Source: Steromphala cineraria (Eukaryota > Mollusca > Gastropoda > Trochida > Trochidae). From it: 64,000 nucleotides of DNA. The notes below the pieces were generated by a model. It made no database searches, had not been told where the DNA came from, and worked only from the letters and a program-made list of their open reading frames with translations. Both the position numbers and the translations under genes were made by a program. The DNA lies in contig OU744732.1 in NCBI GenBank assembly GCA_916613615.1, positions 56,938,727 through 57,002,726 on the forward strand, given 5' to 3'. Of the stretch, positions 59,674 through 64,000 are shown in pieces. Within the stretch, counting starts at the first letter, position 1. The number at the start of each line of letters is the position of its first letter.

Positions 59674-60681
59674 TTAATAGCGGGTGTGCCCTTCTCGGGC
59701 CCGAATGCAGGCTTGGTCACGACGCCTTGCTGATGAAGTTAGTCGACGAACAACATGCACGGGAGCTCTTCGCCATTCTTCTTGGAGCGCAAAAACCAAC
59801 TCCGCCCTGGTTTTTGGAGGCTGCTGGCGGTTGGGAATTTGGCGTCCCAGGTAGTCCAACATGTGCTCTATAGGGGACAGATCAGGTGATCGAGCTGGCC
59901 ATGGGAGAACGTTCACATTATGGGTGTTTAGAAAGTCCCTGGTTAGACGTGCAGCATGTGGCGTGGCATTGTCCTGTTGAAATACAGTTCCTGCATTACG
60001 TTGTAGAAATGGCACTACAACAGGTGTTAAAACTTCATCGATATAGCCTTGAGCATTGAGGTTACCATTTATCACAACTAGATCCGTCTTCAAATCCCCA
60101 CAAATTCCTCCCCAGATCATAACTCCTCTCCCTCCAAACTGTTCCGTTCCTTGGATGCAACAACGTCGTTCTCTTTCACCTTGCCGCCTGTATATCCGGA
60201 TTCTTCCATCAGCGTGGTGTATCCTGAAGCGACTTTCGTCTGTGAAGATGACTCTAGGCCAATTTCTCAACTGTCAGCGTTCAACAGTCCTTGCCCATCT
60301 CAATCTTTGACGTCGATTTTCACGCGTTAACGTCATGCCCTTGAGTGGTCGGTAGGCCCTGATAGCATGCGCACGTAATCTTCGGGACACGGTCATTCTG
60401 CTGACGGGCCGGTCAAGCGCTGTCCCTGCTGATGGCGTCACTGGTAGGAATCTGTTTCTCAGATGAAGTACCCGTAAATGGCGGTCTTCCCGGGGGGTCG
60501 TTACTCTCGGTCGTCCACTCCTGGGCCTGTCAGACGTCCTACCAGTCTGTCTGTAACGACTCACAAGCCGGATGACTGTTCTTCTTGAACATCCCATGAT
60601 TCTTGCGACGTGGGCCTGACTTGCTCCGAGGTCCAACATTGCTATCGCCTTTTCTCGCTGCTGAGGAGTCAAACGAGGCAT
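59674..60681 (-). pseudogene. Tc1-type DD34E transposase with one in-frame stop
   Basis: Cut-and-paste transposase that would bind the terminal repeats and excise and insert the element at TA. Start chosen at the MPRLTPQQ methionine (60681), as Tc1 proteins begin just before their first helix-turn-helix; an upstream in-frame Met at 60732 is less likely. About 335 codons, normal for the family. Residues 5-50 form a helix-turn-helix (QREKAIAMLDLGASQAHVAR, GCSRRTVIRLV). GRPRVTT around residues 55-62 is the basic linker. A second HTH follows (VSRMTVSRRLRAHAI). The catalytic triad is D148 (FTDESRF), D237 (FQQDNATPH) and E272 (SPDLSPIEH), with 34 residues between the last two. A TGA at 60274-60276 (codon 136) interrupts the frame between the DNA-binding and catalytic halves. 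No frameshift is visible, so the copy is young but probably inactive. Confidence 0.9.
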
Positions 60682-60933
60682 GTTCCCTGTTGGTAACTGA
60701 TTTAGCCACTGCCAATGAACAATTCCACACATTTTTTATACCAAATATCGGTTTGTAATTTTTCCTGGAGTTCGTGGAAAAATTCATACAAAGTTGGCTT
60801 TTTCACAATAAAAAACTTTTTTTCGTGCATGTTCGTGAAAGTCGAGTGTAGGATGTGTTTTGACGATGTGTTTCCGCATCTTTGAAATGTCTCTGACATC
60901 TTTAAGTTATAATAAAAACATAAAAACAATAAG

Positions 60934-60955
60934 GTGACGTTTCTTTTGTGCTTCA
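60934..60955. repeat. Right terminal inverted repeat of Tc1 element
   Basis: Exact reverse complement of 59442-59463. The paralogous sequence resumes at TCAAATAAC immediately beyond. Confidence 0.9.
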
Positions 60956-61654
60956 ATCAAATAACAATGTGAATTCGAAAATTATGTCTTCTTATCATAT
61001 TTCTGCCAAGACGTTAGAACAAGCATATTTTGTCATTGATAAATTAGGATGTCTAAGACATTTTATATGCTACAATTGAACATTATGTAAGACCCAGGAG
61101 AATCAAAATATCAATTCCATGCAGTATGTTCTTGTTAGGTTTAAAAAGGATTGTGCATTATCAAAGCTTCTTGATTAACGTGTCCAGACATATGTACTAA
61201 ATCGTAACATTATTAATGTAATCCGTTTGCGAGATGTCATGAGGTATCACTTATATTACAGCTGATTATAATGATTAGGGAAAGGCTATTACACTTTTCT
61301 TGTGCCTGCTTTTAATCCACTTTTACAAAAATAAATTCAAGACAATTGATACGAACCAAACTGAAAATGAAAAATGAAATGAATGATTGGAATCCAATGC
61401 CAATGGTGATACTCAGATCTGGTTGCAATGAGTTTGAGGATTGATGCGTACATTCCGTTAGAAGTATAACTTGAGGGACATTGCACTGGTACCCTTATAA
61501 TATTTTTCTAAGTGTACCAGATATTTGAAAAAAGTGTAAATGATTTGATAATTTTCCAACTAAGTATCTCATAAAACATTATGATGATTATAATCCACGC
61601 CATATTTCAATTTTGTTTTTAAAACTTTTACACAACTATATAGAATAACACTTA
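60956..61654. repeat. Segmental repeat block B copy, right flank of Tc1 insertion
   Basis: Continues the match to 38595-39330: AATTAGGATGTCTAAG, AAGACCCAGGA, ATGCAGTATGTTCTTGTTAG, TCAGATCTGGTTGCAATG and AACTATATA. Diverged (about 75-80 percent), with indels. Confidence 0.75.
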
Positions 61655-61968
61655 TTGACACAGTGTTGCAGTGGTTAGCATGCTTGCCTTTCACGTCCGA
61701 GACCTGAGTTCGAATCTCGGTGGAGACACAAAACATTTGTGCCTTGGGTCTCATCCTGTGTTGTATCCCTGGGCAGGACACTTCATCCACATTGCACCCA
61801 GCTGTACAAATGGGTACCTGAACAAGGGGGAAGTACGGACCTATACGTTCGCGCGAAGAGCTTGTTAATCAGTGCCACTGAATAAACAGTCCCTCCAGGA
61901 TAATAGTACTCATGGCGCTTTGAGCGTGCTTTGTCATGGGTATATGCATGGTGTAAGAAAGCTTTTAT
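61655..61968 (+). mobile_element. tRNA-derived SINE (family 2)
   Basis: The tRNA-like head has A box TGCAGTGGTTAGCATGCTTG (about 61666) and B box GAGTTCGAATCTC (61707-61719). The body contains CCTGGGCAGGACACTTCATC and CACCCAGCTGTACAAATGGG, the latter shared with SINE family 3. It ends near ATGGCGCTTTGAGCGTGCTT. It interrupts a copy of the 39.2-39.5 kb segment. Confidence 0.78.
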
Positions 61969-62020
61969 CATATATAAAAACATCACAGTAACATATTTAT
62001 TGTAATTCGGATAAAATAAA
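61969..62020. repeat. Segmental repeat remnant between two SINEs
   Basis: CATCACAGTAACATATTTAT matches ATATCACAGTAACATATTCA at about 39395 and 43340, which shows that the two SINEs landed separately in one duplicated segment. Confidence 0.7.
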
Positions 62021-62341
62021 AGTGAGTTGAGATGATCTGGAGTTTTGCACCGCTTTCAAGAGTATTTCATTTATATTGCGACTGCTAGTATAATTACAGG
62101 GAGAAAGCCCGCAAAACCATTGTTACGACGTATTACAGTGAAACCTGCGAGCAACACCTGCAACTAGCGAACCATAGGTGGTACTACGCTGAAATGCAGT
62201 GTAGCATTGCACCTAAACCTGATTGCGTGTAGAACAGTTCTCTACTGCAGACAAAATTGCCGAGCCCCTGCCGTGATTCGAACCACGGACCTCTTGATCC
62301 GAAGCCGAACGCGCTATCCACTGCGCTCTCCAGTTCTCCGA
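62021..62341 (-). mobile_element. tRNA-derived SINE (family 1), full length, inverted
   Basis: On the minus strand the head (GAGCGCAGTGGATAGCGCG..., B box GGTTCGAATCAC near 62273-62284) starts at about 62341. It runs through GCAATGCTACACTGCATTTC and TACTAGCAGTCGCAATATA to TTGAAAGCGGTGCAAAACTC at 62040. Same family as 53313-53575. Confidence 0.8.
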
Positions 62342-62720
62342 AAGAAATAAATAGATATGACTGAGGCGCTGGAGACACGAATATGTATGGAAGTAGAGTA
62401 TTAAACAAAATAATATTTTACCGAGACAAAACAGGGATATTTTCATATCGTAGTTTTGCAAAGACAAACATACAAACGGTTTTCAAGGGTGTAAGGGACA
62501 GTCATCATTTTAAATACATTTAAGGCTATGTTTTATTGCAATTAAATAATGCAATTGATTTTGTTTTTATGATTATGTTCCCTCTGAAACATACATGTGC
62601 AAGGTGTAACTCGCATGAAAAAAATGGTTCGTATCACAATACCTTTGTCATGATTAAGTAGTTAAAATGATGGTTTTAGAACAGCGTTGCTGATTGCACA
62701 ACTAACTGTGATTGCCCTAG
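62342..62720. repeat. Segmental repeat, right remainder of the SINE-interrupted copy
   Basis: AGATATGACTGAGGCGCTGG, AACAAAATAATATTTTACCG, TTTTGCAAAGACAAACAT and CATGTGCAAGGTGTAACTCG match 39441-39650 and 43388-43600 in order. Confidence 0.75.
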
Positions 62721-63832
62721 GGTTATGAATTCACTTATAGATCAATCAAATATATATCAGAGAGATATACCCATTGATTTTTAGCCAAAATTATTAGATC
62801 ATTGTGCTGATGTATTGATTTGAAAATGTTCTATATTTTCGCTATTTCTTTTCTGTTTGGGATATGTACATGTACATTGCTATCAAAATGAATACTTTTT
62901 TCATGAAAAGCATGTCTGGTCGATGAGAAAAAATTATTGTTCTTTTCATGTGTGCGACAATCATTAATCATTTGCTAACATTGTGTCATTTCTGTTCATG
63001 TTTTTTTGTAAACAGAAGTAAAGGTGATAGTGACTGTATAGTAGACGAAAATACAGAAACCATTCTTATAAAAAACACTTCAAGCACAAACATTATAGAT
63101 ATGTTCTAACACTAGTACCTCTGGATCAACTCTTCAGTCCTCTCGAGTCGGCTTATGACACTCTTCAATATGGTAATTGGCTCTCTTGATACATATCTAA
63201 CCTATTAGCTCTACATTAGGAGCGCCTGAAAATTGGATCCTGTCTCTTATACCTTTTCCTCTGAAACACCACACGATGAATTATAACCATTTCCAACATC
63301 AACTAACCTGACTATATATATGATGTCAATAATTGGCTATACAAAGTCATTCCTTAGCGTAAATTGCTAAGTATTCTTACTCGAGATAATGTTAACAAAT
63401 TGTTTGAAAATGAGGTGATCATAAGTTTGTCAGTAAGGAATGAATAATTCTTCAATATCGGACAAGTCTATCCTTGACATTAATTGTCTAAAAGTACATC
63501 TTGTATTTTTGTTTCTGGCAACACAAGTATTTTGTTTTCACGTCTTATCATTTGTAGTAGTGCGATTAAGAGACAAATGGCAAATTGTTTCTTAAACTCT
63601 GCCCTTTGTCATGAAGCATAATCACAAATGATACATCACATATGACTCTCTATCAAAAGCACATTATCATTATCCAAGTGTTAAGTTGTATTTCAATCAC
63701 TCTCACTAAACGGTTCGTTATAGCTTATTTCAATCACATACGAGTATACAGCACGTACTTTCCTACATATATCTTGTATATATTGGTACTGGTCGTGTAA
63801 ATGCACCGTTCTAAACAACTTGATTTAAAGTT
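62721..63832. other. No gene seen
   Basis: AT-rich sequence without supported features. Confidence 0.5.
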
Positions 63833-64000
63833 TTAAAGGCGCAGTAGCACGTTGTTAGGGGGAATATAAGGTAATGTCAGGAAAATAGAATTAATAATTT
63901 CAAATGAAAGGAAATGTATTCGAACTAAATGAAGCAGTAATTATTCAAATAAATAATGTAAAGATTAGCCATGCGATGACCTTTTCTTGCATAAAATGAA
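63833..64000 (-). mobile_element. TTAA MITE (family AGGGGCAGTAGCACG), cut by window end
   Basis: TTAA at 63833-63836, then AGGCGCAGTAGCACGTTGTTAGGGGGAATATAAGGT, the right end of the family in inverted orientation relative to the copies at 35 and 49 kb. The interior matches as far as the window edge (GCCATGCGATGACC). Confidence 0.85.

Larger units (their letters stand above)
59442..60955 (-). mobile_element. Tc1-family DNA transposon, about 1.5 kb
   Basis: The element is bounded by 22-bp perfect terminal inverted repeats at 59442-59463 and 60934-60955, and encloses a transposase gene on the minus strand. Size, gene position and DD34E signature fit the Tc1 group. Base composition is visibly more GC-rich than the flanks. 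A TA dinucleotide does not abut the repeats exactly (nearest are 59437-59438 and 60962-60963), so the outermost few bases are uncertain. The paralogous locus at 38581-38600 is unoccupied. Confidence 0.88.

Noticed and set aside
1..64000. CRISPR array, operon or other prokaryotic system
   Set aside because: No regularly spaced short direct repeats with unique spacers and no clustered bacterial-type genes. SINEs, LINEs and Tc1 elements mark this as animal DNA.

Overview
This looks like AT-rich (roughly one-third GC by eye) animal nuclear DNA, most probably from a mollusc. Two repeat classes point there. One is a set of elements with roughly 140-150 bp core repeats, an (ACGG)n run and a GC-rich terminal hairpin, the architecture of the bivalve 'pearl' elements. 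The other is a set of tRNA-headed SINEs ending in a motif like AAAGCGGCGTTAAACCCC. I see no intact host protein-coding gene, no rRNA, no convincing free-standing tRNA gene and no CRISPR. Nearly all open frames are as short as chance predicts in DNA this AT-rich. The exceptions are one Tc1-type transposase carrying a single in-frame stop and two decayed LINE reverse transcriptases.

Layout. 1-15 kb: mostly unique sequence. It holds a CRE/octamer motif cluster (1.7 kb), a perfect 22-bp palindrome (2.06 kb), a 2.2-kb TTAA-flanked element (2.89-5.10 kb), a degraded SINE (9.0 kb), a 183-bp hairpin MITE (10.57 kb) and a small pearl-like element (11.2 kb). 15-33 kb: an old tandem segmental duplication with an offset of about 10 kb (15.2-22.0 versus 25.6-32.9 kb). 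It is interrupted by private insertions: a 1.2-kb pearl-like element, two LINE fragments, a 926-bp inverted-repeat element and a piggyBac-like MITE. 33-46 kb: fold-back hairpins, another MITE, short tandem duplications and a younger direct duplication of 2.4 kb (39.2-41.6 versus 43.15-45.6 kb). 46-58 kb: sparse repeats, including a full SINE on the minus strand, a second MITE and an inverted pair of unique-looking blocks. 58-64 kb: a third copy of the 38-39.7 kb segment, into which a Tc1 transposon and two SINEs have inserted; a truncated MITE ends the window.

The most informative feature is that many transposon insertions can be read against an unoccupied paralogous copy inside the same window. 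This fixes element ends, target-site preference and relative order of events without outside data. I do not see evidence of an undescribed functional gene system. The best leads are structural: the recurring fold-back hairpins with a GCCTTGGC loop, the TTAA element family, and a transposon carrying three CRE sites in 39 bp.
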